A stretch of 64,000 nucleotides of DNA from Golubevia sp. BC0850 (Eukaryota; Basidiomycota; Exobasidiomycetes; Golubeviales; Golubeviaceae). The notes beneath the pieces are model-generated. The model worked only from the letters and a program-made list of their open reading frames with translations, did no database searches and was not told the DNA's origin. Location of the stretch: NCBI GenBank assembly GCA_012976225.1, contig JAAVVG010000005.1:558001-622000 (forward strand), written 5' to 3'. The position numbers and the translations under genes were made by a program. This document shows, piece after piece, positions 1 through 9,940 of the stretch; within the stretch, counting starts at the first letter, position 1, and every line of letters starts with the position of its first letter.

Positions 1-1175
1 CTTTTCTCCCCATAAACTTTGGAGGAATCACTTCAGACTTCAAGCCTGTGGAGTCGACAACAGGTGAAGATGGAAAGAAGATTACCTCTTTCTTCTTCGG
101 TCAGAGTAGTTTTGCTAGGCACGGTGTCGTCGATACCAGGGCAGTGAGTTTTCCTGAGATCTGAAAAGTCGACTTCTCTCTGGTAATGGTTGGATGATGC
201 TCGTGATTTTGCAACCTCTCATAGTCCTTACCCTTCACTCTTTCGCCGCCGTTTCCGTCACTCCAGCTCGTCAAAGTCGACCCTTCCCTACCCGTGGAGC
301 TCGTTTGTTCCTTCGGATGCGGAATCCAAACAGGTTTTGGTACAGTCTTAAACAAACTACTCCCAAGTCCCTCGAGAAACTTTTCTCATCTTCCAGATCT
401 AATTTCCTTGAATCTACCGTCAACCTATTCTCAAGATCTTCCCCGTCAAACCAAAAATGACACTTTAGTAATCTTTGGACTTGGAGCAGTAGGATTTGGA
501 GGACTAGTAGCTGGGAGATTGGCCAAAATTCATACCATTATCTGCGTCGACTTAGTCCCTTCGAGACTAGAGATAGCCAAGAAATACGGAGCGACTCATA
601 CTGTCGATGCTAGACTCAGTAGCGAAGATGTAATTTCAAAAATCAAGGAATACTCGGTTGGTGGAAATGGAGCTGATATGGCTCTTGAAGCTGCAGGACA
701 TCCTGTGGCTTTGAAGAATGCTCTGCAAAGTTTGACTTTTTCTGGAAGGATTGCTGCTGTTGGAGCGGCTGCTAACGGTGTTAATGTTGAGTTGGAGATG
801 GCTGATATTTTAGCTAAGAGTTTGACTTATTCAGGAGTACTGGAAGGTGAGTGACTTGCTCTAGAGTCGAGAGAAATCTCTTGTCGTCACTAACTCCCAT
901 CGTTCTCTCTCTTCACACGCAAAAAGGTGATTCTTTGCCCGAGCTTTTCATCCCTTACATGCTTGCTTTGTTCAAGCGTGGAGACTTTGACATCATGAAA
1001 GAGGTAAGTCTATGTTTTGATTCTCACTCATCAGTCTGTTTCTTGACTCTGACCGGTTCTCTAAATTCTGGCCCCCCTCTAGCTGGTCAAGACCTACAGG
1101 CCAGAGGAGATGGCTGAGGCAATGGCCGATGCTAAAAGTGGGAAAACTATCAAACCAGTTATCGTTTGGGAATGA
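1..1175 (+). CDS. Zinc-type alcohol dehydrogenase (aryl/benzyl alcohol type), 5' end missing
   Basis: Medium-chain dehydrogenase that should oxidise primary or aromatic alcohols with NAD(P). The window opens inside an exon. Exons as I read them are 1-143 (codons from base 3), 267-846, 927-1003 and 1083-1175, all with GT-AG borders and matching phases. The first exon ends with 'FFGQSSFARHGVV', a hallmark of the class. Exon 2 holds 'CSFGCGIQTGFGTVLN' before the Rossmann fold 'GLGAVGFGG' and the acidic cofactor residue in 'ICVDLVPSRLEIAKKYGATH'. The protein ends 'IKPVIVWE'. About 20 residues more than usual lie between 'GTVLN' and the Rossmann strand, with no intron signals, so a lineage-specific loop is likely. 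The catalytic N-terminal zinc ligands lie outside the window. Family call firm, substrate unknown. Confidence 0.9.
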
Positions 1176-1288
1176 GTACATACAAGGGGATTCAGTCTAG
1201 GTTCCGTGTCAAGGGTTTCAAATGAGATATACAAGTACAGATCTGTTAAATATCCCACGAACAGTACAAGTTGCAATTCAAAAATCTT

Positions 1289-1696
1289 TCAAGTGAGGTC
1301 TATAATTTGATTCGCGTCCTTTGTCTTGCGAGCTGCAGGCACAGGTCTAACTGTCTGAGCTTTAGATCTCGATCCTCCCACCTCTCTCTGACCCGCCTCA
1401 TCAGAATCAGAATCCCAAATTCTATCCTCTTCATCGTCTCTTAGCCTTAATCTTCTCCCCTTTCCCCATCTTCTCCAGCTTTTCCATCTCTTTTTCTTTT
1501 CCTCTCGAACTCGATCCTTGCCTGAAACTTTGGGTTTCTTTGAACTAAACCTTCTCGGTAGAATTGTGCTTGTATGGCGATTCAATGAGATTCGAGCAAA
1601 TCTCGGGAGCCTCACAAAGTGTGGAACAAAGAAGACGTCAAAAATTGCAACAAGGAAGAGAGTAGAAAGTAGAGAAGAAAACGAAAAAGGAGTCAA
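1289..1696 (-). CDS. Possible small basic protein, unknown function
   Basis: An uninterrupted reading frame of 135 codons beginning with ATG at 1696. The N-terminal 25 residues are hydrophobic ('LLSTLFLVAIFDVFFV') and could be a membrane anchor. The middle is very basic and the last third acidic, ending 'NQIIDLT', which resembles a SUMO-interacting motif. It starts only 47 bases after the stop of the upstream minus-strand gene, little room for a promoter and terminator, so it could be a downstream exon, a relic or chance. I recognise no family. Codon use looks coding in the last two thirds, which is the main support. Confidence 0.35.
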   Translation of the reverse strand: MTPFSFSSLLSTLFLVAIFDVFFVPHFVRLPRFARISLNRHTSTILPRRFSSKKPKVSGKDRVREEKKKRWKSWRRWGKGRRLRLRDDEEDRIWDSDSDEAGQREVGGSRSKAQTVRPVPAARKTKDANQIIDLT

Positions 1697-1743
1697 GGGT
1701 TATGGTTCAATGAAGAAAGGTTCTGAAACACTTGAAAATTTGC

Positions 1744-2555
1744 TCATGCTGGTGTGATGGACAGTTTGTCGAAGTGACATTGGGAGTTAACACCATCTGG
1801 GGTTACGGAACCTACCAGGCCTTCGAAAACAATGTTGGCACCTCCGTTTATGCCGACTCTAGATTCTTGACACCAAGAAAAGTCAGTTCCCTCAGCGACA
1901 ATGTCTACGTCTTCAAAGACTAAGCTACCATAGGTCCAATCGACATCGTAAGTCTCTATGCAGAAGTTGGCAGTGATCATGGTTATGTTGATGTCGTAAG
2001 TGTAGTCGACGGCTGTACCTCCCACGGCAGAAGATTCGATGGCGTAAGATTGTCCATCTGCAGCCTTACGCATGTAGTAGCCAAGCTTTTGATTGACTCC
2101 CACGGATTGGCCTGGAGAGAGGGAGAGAGTGTGGGTGTGAGCAGAGAACGAAGCCTTGCGCTTTTTGTCGACAGATCTCTCGTACCTCCTCACCCGTACG
2201 TCTCAAACTTACCTCCACCATAAGGACCGCCTGCTCCTCCAACGTATGCATTCCCATAATACCAGGCATTGTTTCTTCCGTCTAGTACTGGTTGAAGAAC
2301 CTGGAAGCAAGAAACAAGAAAAAAGGAGTAGCACAGAAACAAGCGTAAAAGTCAGATGTCAAAAGTTGAAGACAATCTTCAACTCCAGCAGTCGAATTAA
2401 GAGAAAACCGGTATTTCACTCACCGAGTTAGAGTCTTGCATGCCTGGCCAAAGGTAAGGGGTGCCAGATGGAATGGTTTGAGATGGGACGTAGAACGATC
2501 CAGCACTTGAGAGGAAGGAGGTGGAACTGAATGATGCGCAAGAGAAAGTAGCCAT
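1744..2555 (-). CDS. Small protein of a fungal family of unknown function
   Basis: Three exons (2555-2424, 2300-2213, 2111-1744) with GTGAGT and GTAAGT donors give a 195-residue protein. Residues about 30-60 contain 'GTPYLWPGMQ' and 'VLQPVLDGRNNAWYYGNAY'. I associate this start (YLWPG, then a V-L-Q-P-V-L strand with aromatic residues) with a family of fungal extracellular proteins of unknown role that looks like a beta-sandwich; that is recollection, not a search. The rest is a series of beta-strand-like segments with two late cysteines ('FCIETYDVDWTYG', 'SWCQESR'). The N-terminus 'MATFSCASFSSTSFLSS' is not a convincing signal peptide, so export is uncertain. A TATA box sits about 130 bases upstream of the ATG. 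Confidence 0.72.
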
Positions 2556-2680
2556 TCTTGAAAAGGTTTGAGTTTCAATAGTGGAGATTAGAGCAGAGTG
2601 AGTTGGTTGGGAGGTGAGAGCGCGATGTTGCAAAGCGAGAGAATGAGGATTGAAGTGAGATGCACCCTCCTCTTCTCTCT

Positions 2681-2687
2681 TTTTATA
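2681..2687 (-). promoter_or_regulatory. TATA box of the gene at 1744-2555
   Basis: The minus strand reads TATAAAA about 126-132 bases before the chosen ATG at 2555. This spacing allows a short leader and supports the start call. It is one of few clear TATA boxes in the window, consistent with an inducible gene. Prediction from motif and position only. Confidence 0.4.
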
Positions 2688-2689
2688 CC

Positions 2690-3640
2690 TTTCAGGGTCG
2701 GAACTTTCTCCTTCTAAAGAGGTGGTTGCTATCCATTCCGAAAGGACTATGTAGGTCGAAAGCTCATCAACAACCCTTCCGAAGTCCGGCGAGTCGATTG
2801 AGCGAAGGCGCACCTAGTTTCTGTGTGCTTGATCAAACGTTCAACGTTCGTGATGGATCTTTAGCCTTTAATTCTCTCGGTCTAAAAGCGCTATCCCTAT
2901 CAAATATCAAAGCGAGTGATAGCGACAGATTTGACGTCGAGTGCCAGCCAAGGGCAAAACGCAAAATCCGGGGTAGAAAATGGGCGTCGCCTAAACCTCA
3001 GCCGTTGAGATTACTGATAGAATCTTAAGATTAGGTTTGATTGAGAAGATCTTTTGATCGTCATGAAAAGACCCCTTTTTCGAAAATAAGGAAGGGATGA
3101 CGATGATACCGATGGTTCCGAACGCGGAAAGCACCTTCATCGGCGCCTCGATGCCACGTTTTGCCACCTTACCAATCGTCTTCCCAGCCCCTCACACTTC
3201 CTCTAACAACTTCCCTTCCAAAGAGTCGTTGGAGGTGACGCGGTCGTCAAGTTCGGTCAATCTTGGTACTCAGTCTCTGACCACTTAACGAAAGGTCGAA
3301 CGAAGAAGATCCGACGTTCATTAACCTCCTCGCTATCGAACTCTTCTACACAAGCGACGAGATGTGATTGGAAGTTTTCGCTCTCTGTCAACTACATGTA
3401 CTCCTTGACCCAATCTATTGGTTTGAAAGTAGAGTGTAAAGCAGATGGAAAGAATTGGCCAAGGTCCCGATGAAGAAAATGAAATTCAGAGAGTCTGACT
3501 TCTTCCACCGCGTAATCTTTGATCCTACCCGTCTCCTCTACCTCATATACACGCAAACTAACGAGAAGAAGCGGAAATTAGAATTGCTAGAAAATACAGA
3601 AGATGACCGCGAATGCCTCGAAGTTGAACCCAAATCATTC
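2690..3640. other. Long gap without an assignable gene
   Basis: Nothing here assembles into a gene. Two short stretches look more coding than chance. At 3097-3290 the minus strand reads open for about 50 codons around a single TGA and the plus strand is open for 63 codons. At 3300-3658 one plus-strand frame is open apart from two stops, and its end overlaps the MTQ1 stop codon. Either could be a decayed gene or unannotated exons. No repeat or transposon ends are visible. The promoter of the gene at 1744-2555 must lie in the left part. Confidence 0.4.
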
Positions 3641-5017
3641 TCAGTTCCGCCACACTAGGACTACTCTATCTATCCCCCAACTATCTTTCCAGATTTCACA
3701 TCTAAACCGTTTCCTCGCCGCTTTGTTCCCAAGTTTCACAGCACCTGCCTCCGGTACTTCTTGAAACATCCGAGCTACTTCCTCTGCCTGACCCTTTCCA
3801 ACTTCGAGAACTAAAGCTGGTAGGGCCAATGAAGATGACCTCTCAATTCCAACTCTCCTCCTTTCACTTGAGTTTTCTCTCAAAAGATTGAGAGCTCCAG
3901 CTCTTTCAGAAGAGACCAGTTCCACAAGTCGCCGATAGAAGTCCAATCCTCCTGAAGATTCAGCTGAATCGACGCTAGATGAATGAGAGCCAACCAAAGC
4001 AGTTCGGTCTTCCCAATTCGATACACTCTTTGCCAGCTGCTGATAATCTGACTCTGGAATGTAGGGGGGATTGCAGATGATGAGATCAAATCCGTGATCT
4101 TGAGGTTCGTCTTGCGTCCGAGTGTCACCAGATTGAAGAGCACTGGTTGAGAGTGTTGAGGCCGAGTTGATGAGGTTTTGCATATCTTTCGCAGAGAACA
4201 GATCTGCTTTTTGATACTGGAGAGAAACTTGAGGATTGGAGCTCGAGGTTGAGAGCAACTCTTCTTGGTTCTGCTGAGAGAGTTCAATTGCTGAAGAGGA
4301 AAAGTCAGAGCCTGTGATCGATATGGTGTAGTTCTTGAGGGGTAGTCTGGAAAGTTGATGGGCTAGAAGAAGAGAGATGCATCTTCGGAAACAAATGAGA
4401 GGAGTCAAGTCAGCGTGCGAGGCGTCGAGGATCGCTCGAATTTTGTTAACTTACCCCGTGCCGCAACACATGTCTAGTATTTTGAGCTCTCTGTGGTGCG
4501 CTTTCGGATCGTCTGAGCTCCGCAGCGATGAAGTGAAAGGAGAAGTTGAGCTTGCTGTCGAAGGTCCATCTTCAGACCCTCGCCTCTCGACATCCAATCG
4601 ACCTTCTTCTCTTTTGAAAGCTGTTTTGAGCATATATAATACCCTGAGACTCCACTCTTCGGTTTCCGTCCTTGGTATCAAGGTTGGCGGCCGACACTTG
4701 ACGTCAATTCGTCCGAAGGGCTGTGATCCTAAGATGTAAGCTATCGGTTCTTCCTTCCTGATTAACCTGAGCGTCATGCTTAGAAGTTCTCTCCTTTGCT
4801 TTCTACTCAACCCATTGAAGGTGTCAGATTTAGAAGCACAGCTGGCGTTGCATCGTAGAACATGATCTCTTAACCATTTGAACTCTGCGTCTGCAAGCTG
4901 AACTGCGTCTTGAAGGTGATTGGAATTAGGACTTGATAGTTGTGATGTTCTACAAGATCTAATTCTTCTGTTTAGAATGGAAAGGAAAGAAGAAGGAGAA
5001 GGTAAAGAACGAGCCAT
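3641..5017 (-). CDS. MTQ1: Release-factor glutamine N5-methyltransferase (HemK/PrmC family, mitochondrial type)
   Basis: Methylates the glutamine of the GGQ motif of peptide-chain release factors, using S-adenosylmethionine; the MTQ1 branch acts on mitochondrial factors. Two exons, 5017-4455 and 4382-3641, 434 residues. The intron splits the glycine of the SAM-binding motif (joined 'DMCCGTGCISLLLA'). The helical N-terminal domain carries 'LIPRTETEEW', matching the usual I-P-R-P-E-T-E. The active-site 'NPPYI' is at about residue 290. The first 30 residues are rich in arginine and serine and lack acidic residues, as expected for a mitochondrial presequence. The MTQ2 branch is much shorter and lacks this N-domain, so MTQ1 is the better call. 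Longer than bacterial PrmC because of low-complexity inserts. It shares a 142-base upstream gap with eEF1-gamma. Confidence 0.93.
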
Positions 5018-5159
5018 GGAGTGAGCAAAGAAGTTGGTGGAAGCTCCTTTGGAAGAAATTTTCTGAGCTTACTGAGCTTACTCTTCTCTTCCCTCACATA
5101 CTGTCAAAAACTCAAATTCCACCCAACACCCCTTAACCTCACTCACATCACACTCAAAA
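5018..5159. promoter_or_regulatory. Shared head-to-head promoter of MTQ1 and eEF1-gamma
   Basis: Only 142 bases separate the two start codons, so both promoters and both leaders must fit here. The eEF1-gamma ATG has an A-rich context (CTCAAAAATGG), usual for highly expressed fungal genes. The stretch before it is C/T- and CA-rich. No TATA box is visible. Confidence 0.6.
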
Positions 5160-7396
5160 ATGGCTCCAATCGGAAAGGTGAGTCTCCCAATAGAGAAGTT
5201 CAGTAGTGAGACCTCACCATCCTTTACTAGCTTGTTCCTGCTCTACTCCTGGTCAACGTGCTTCTTCTACTTCCTTCTCCCTTCTAAACAACAAACCCCT
5301 TCCTCTCCCCTTTCCATCATTCTACATTTCTTTCTATCAGATCTACGGATACCCAACTCACGCCAAGGTTGCCAGAGCTGTCGCTGCTGCCAAATACAAT
5401 GGTCTTGAAGTCGAAGTTGTCGAGACCAAGCCAAGCGACGGTGACTGCAAGAAGCCAGAATACATTTCCAAGTTCCCAATGGGAAAGATGTGAGTTTCTT
5501 ATGCTGCTAGAGTGGTAATTGAGAGCTCCGACGTACCTTCTCCAGCTGGTCTGACATTCCTTCTTTTCTTCCTGTCCTCTCACCTCTCCTCTCTTCCCTT
5601 CAGCCCAGCTTTCGAAGGTTCTGATGGATTCAAGCTATACGAAGGAACTGCTATTGCCCGTTACAGTGAGTTTTCCATCCATTCAGGGCTGCATATGTGC
5701 GAGAAGTGTTGGGGTGGACCTTTGAGAGGAAAGCGAAGGAAGAAAAAAGCTAGCGGGGATGATGTTATACAGTTTATCCCTGACTTAATCACAACTTGTC
5801 GACAAATTATGGTGCAAAATGCGCTGACTCGTTAGCTTTTTCAACTCAAAGCCGGAGAAGAAGGGTGGGAGGAAGTCTGCTGAAGATTTGGTGGAGAAGG
5901 ATTGGACAAGAGCTGTCATCATAGGAGCTTATGGCCACCTTCTTGAATTTCCTGCTAATCTAAATCTCTCTAACCCTCCTTTCGTTCTACTATAGTCGCT
6001 GGACTTTCTGACAACGCCAAGCTCCTAGGAACTGACGCTCAATCTGCTGCTCTAGTCGAACAATACATCTCTCTCGCCGACTGTGAAGTCTTCACCAACG
6101 CCGTCAGCATCTTCTTCCTATGCATGGGAATTGTTCCATACAACAAGGTCGTGAGTATGCGAATCCCCATCTCTCACTGTCTCTGACTCTTCCCTATGAG
6201 CGACCGCTAAGCATCCTCTTCTTCTACTCTTTGCTCTTCCTTCGTCCTCTCCCTTCACTTTTCCTTTCTTTTTCTATCCTAGGCCGAGCAAAAAGCTTGG
6301 GACAACATCTACCGTGCTCTCGATGTCTTCGAATCCCACCTCAACTCCAACACCTTCCTAGTCGGACACCGTATCACCCTCGCCGATCTTTCTCTAGCTG
6401 CCAATATGAACATGTTCTACAGTCGTCTCGCCGGAAAGGACGCTCAAGACAAATACCCAAACGTTATGCGTCACTACAAGACTGTCCTCGGACAACCAAC
6501 TGTCGCTGGAGTTTGGGGAGAGCCAACCTTTGCCGCTGAGAACATCAAGTTCACTCCACCAAAGAAGGAACCTGCTGCCCCAAAGGCTCCAAAGGAACAG
6601 AAGAAGGCTGCCCCAAAGAAGGAAGTCGAGGAAGACGATGATGACGATACTCCAGCTCCAGAACCAAAGGCCAAGAACCCTCTAGATGATCTACCAAAGT
6701 CTTCTTTCAACTTGGAAGAATACAAGAGAGTTTACTCTAACAAGGAAACTCCTGAAGCTCTTACATGGTTCCACTCCAACTTCGATAACGATGGATTCTC
6801 TATCTGGAGAATCGATTTCAAGTACCCTGAAGAATTGACTCAAGTCTTCATGTCTTCTAACTTGATCGGTGGTCTTTTCACTCGTTTCGAAGCTAGGTGA
6901 GTAGTAGTGTCTGCTGGACTGTCATTCTAAGTCGAATGTATGCGTCTTGGAAACGGAGTTTTGATTCCTCTCGCCTCTCCTTATCCTTCCCTCTCGATCT
7001 CTCCCCTTAAAAGCCGAAAGTACGTCATGGGAACTGCTGGTGTCTTCGGAGAAGCCAACAACTCTGCCATTGCCGGAGTCATCATTGTCCGTGGAAAGGA
7101 CTGGAAGCCAGTTCTCTCTGTCGCCCCAGACATGGACTCTTACAACGTCACCCCAGTTGACATTAAGACTCCAGAGGGAAAGAAGACCTTCGATGACTTC
7201 ATGCTATGGGAAGCCGAGGTTGATGGAAAGAAGTGGGCCGATGGAAAGATCTTGAAGGTGAGTCTCCCTACTTCATACAAGCCGTCTCGACAGGCGTTCT
7301 TGCCTCCAATCACTGGCAAGATCGAAGAATTTCACTCAAATTAACTCATTCTTTCTCCCCTTTTCCAAATACCACACCATTCCCTTCTCACAGTAA
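5160..7396 (+). CDS. EEF1G: Translation elongation factor eEF1B subunit gamma
   Basis: Structural subunit of the exchange factor that recharges eEF1A with GTP. Seven coding exons: 5160-5177, 5341-5489, 5604-5665, 5996-6150, 6283-6896, 7014-7257 and 7394-7396, giving 414 residues, the normal length. Residues 1-80 form a thioredoxin-like GST N-domain ('IYGYPTHAKVARAV'), 90-210 the GST C-domain, then a lysine/proline/acidic linker, and from about 255 the EF1G C-domain ('ALTWFHSNFDNDGFSIWRID', 'GTAGVFGE'). The protein ends 'WADGKILK', matching the human end GKAFK, so the last intron must stop directly before the TAA and the final coding exon is the stop codon alone. The first coding exon is only 18 bases. 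Early small exons and CT-rich introns suggest intron-dependent expression, which is inference. Confidence 0.96.
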
Positions 7397-7640
7397 ACGA
7401 CGGCGCGGAAGTATGATGACTCCCTTCTCCGTTTCAGTGATGCTTCTCTCTCTTTGTTTTTTTATACACCTTTCTCCCCGAACGTTCCTTCACTCAAAAT
7501 TACATTAATTTGTCTTTGTCATATGAATTCGTACGAGATGGAGAAGAGGAAAGATGTGAACAGCCGAGCAGTCGAGAGAGTTGAACGTTAAAGCTGTGCT
7601 AAAAGTGAGGGAAGCTCCTTCTTCTGACCCAACCAACCAC

Positions 7641-9653
7641 ATGGGAAAATTATCCAAAGCACTTGCATCTCATACAGCAAGGCAGCAATCCAAAGCCAAG
7701 GAAGCAGTGGCTGAGGCAAGTCATGCAGCTAGAATAGCTTCAATTGGAAAAGGAAAGGGAAAGGCAGAGAGAAAAGTGATGGCAGAGAAAAAGCAGAAAA
7801 AATTGGATGTTGCTCAAGCAGTAGGCGCAATTCCAACTTCAAATCCTGATAAGATTGTTGGAAATTCTGGATTAAACAAGTATAGAAGTAAGGGAAATCC
7901 AAAAGGGAAACAGAAGCAAGTCGTGGCAGAACAGGAGCAAGGAATAGAGCTGGGCGAAGAAGAAGGCGAAAAGGGTCAAGATGAAGCTCAAGCTGAAGAG
8001 ATTGCTCAAATCAATCGATTGAAATCAAAATTGAAAGCAAAACAAATCCAACCTTTTCAACCTGAAGATACGATCTTACTTATAGGAGAAGGAAATTTCT
8101 CTTTTACTCTCTCTTTGATATCACCCCCTACTTCTACTTCTACTTATTCTCATTCAACCTCCCAGATTTTGTCAACTGCTTATGACTCTGAAGCAGAATG
8201 TTATTCAAAATATCCAGATGCCAAGGGAAATGTTGAGAAGATTAGGAGCATAGCTGGAAGAGATGATGTGGTGGTCTTTGGAGTCGATGCTGGTCAGTTG
8301 AACAAGTGTAGGAACGTTACTGGAAGAAAGAAAGGGGAGAAAGAGAATCGAAGTAAAGAAAGACGATGGAGCAAGGTCTGGTTTGGGTTTCCACATAATG
8401 GTGAGTGACAAGAGAGATGAGGAGAGAGGAGGGGGGTTGGTTAGGATTGGGAGAAAAGCTTTTGCCTTTGAAGATGATTCAAAGAAAAATTATACTGTTA
8501 AGAAATGATCCTTTTTAAGGAGGAATTGAAATGCCTATCTACTTAATATGACTGAAAACGCAAGAAGTTGTGAGGGAAGCAGGCTGAAAAGAAGAATGAG
8601 AACGCGACACATATTCCATTCGCTGACCCTCCTCTTCTTTCCTTTTCTTGATTCTTTCGATTCATCTGTTCAGGAAGCGGTCACAAAGATCAAAGAAGGA
8701 ACGTGCTATCAAACCAACTGCTTCTCCTTCGATTCATGGTCTCAGTAGCTCCTTTCCTAACCACTGGAAATCCACCCAAATACGCTATTCCGAAAATCTC
8801 TAGAAAAAGGAATTTAGATGAGCTGGAAGGAGGTTCAGATGACGAGTTCGACGATGAAGAAGAAATGGGAGCTCTAGAACGTTTAGAGAAAGCTCAAGAA
8901 CTTGAAGATCAAGAGAAAGCCGAAGAAGCCTTCGATCCAAGTCTTCAAAAAGTCATCAAAGAAGGTTTACTGACTTCTTCGAAATCAAAAGAGGCTACGA
9001 CAGTCAGCCCTGTAGAGCAGATTCAGAAAACTCAAGCGTCAAATTACTTTCGAGTGCCAAACAAGAGAGGCTCAATTTTAATAACTCTCAGGAACGCTTC
9101 TCCATACACTCTTTGGGATGTTACTCATCTAGGTACAAGACTTAGTTCTCTACTACCCTCGATTGCATCTGCAGCTCCTTCCCTACCAAAAGGCCAATCA
9201 ATCCCAACAGTTCAAGATATCGAAAGAGCGTTCTCTTTCACTGGGGAACTATCTTCAAATTCTTATGAAGGAAACGATTCCTCCGTAGATGAAGACGCAC
9301 GAAACTATAGATTATGGAGATCTTTTGAGTTCTATCCTGGCAATTGGGAAGGGTATAGTCACAGAAGAACCACTGGATGGATTGAAGGTGTTTCTACTAG
9401 TAATAACGAAGACATTTTAAGAGGGGCTCCAGGTGAGAACTCTATGGAGACTGGCAATAAGGGCTCACAAATTAGGAGACCTAGTAAAGCTGGAAATGGA
9501 GAATGCAGAACTTGGGAGTTCGGTTTGAATTTAAGGGGTGACGAAGCAGTCGGTGGAACTGGAGCCAAGAGGAATTCGAAGTTTACGACGACTGGGGGAA
9601 AAAAACATGCCGCCAAGGCTGCTAAAAGACCAGGTAGTAAATTCGAGAAGTGA
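7641..9653 (+). CDS. BMT5: 25S rRNA (uracil-N3)-methyltransferase, DUF2431 family
   Basis: Nucleolar SAM-dependent enzyme that makes the m3U mark of the large-subunit rRNA in yeast (Bmt5). Exons 7641-8400 and 8674-9653 give 579 residues. The SAM-binding start 'ILLIGEGNFSFTLSL' is at about residue 150, followed by 'YDSEAECYSKYP' and 'VWFGFPHNG'. The intron joins this to 'SGHKDQRRNVLSNQLLLLRF', the conserved D-x-x-R-N-x-x-L-N-Q helix. The C-terminal half has 'GSILITLRNASPYTLWDV' and a Y-x-H-R-R-T-T-G segment. About 240 residues longer than the yeast enzyme as I recall it: a lysine-rich N-tail, an acidic insert at about 285-330 and a serine-rich C-terminal part. The ATG at 7641 is the first in frame; the lysine-rich start fits a nucleolar protein. 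Confidence 0.93.
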
Positions 9654-9940
9654 GATTCTCTCGTGATCTGTTGCCTTGTTCTTTCATTTGTATTTGCAAC
9701 AGCATTTTCTCTTCAATAGATCCTTTCAAGCCACTACTTCCATCGATTCGTTTGTTTTGAAATCTCCTGGGTAATCCGAGGGAGTTTTGCAAGGAGATGC
9801 GTCAAAAGGTGGAAGGCGGTAGACAAGAGGATGCATCGAGTGAGCGCGAGTGCTTCTAAGGCGGCGGCTTGAAATTGCAGAGCTACTATTACAGGATTGA
9901 CTCAATGAATTCCTTTCCCCCAATCCAACGCTTCCGACTC

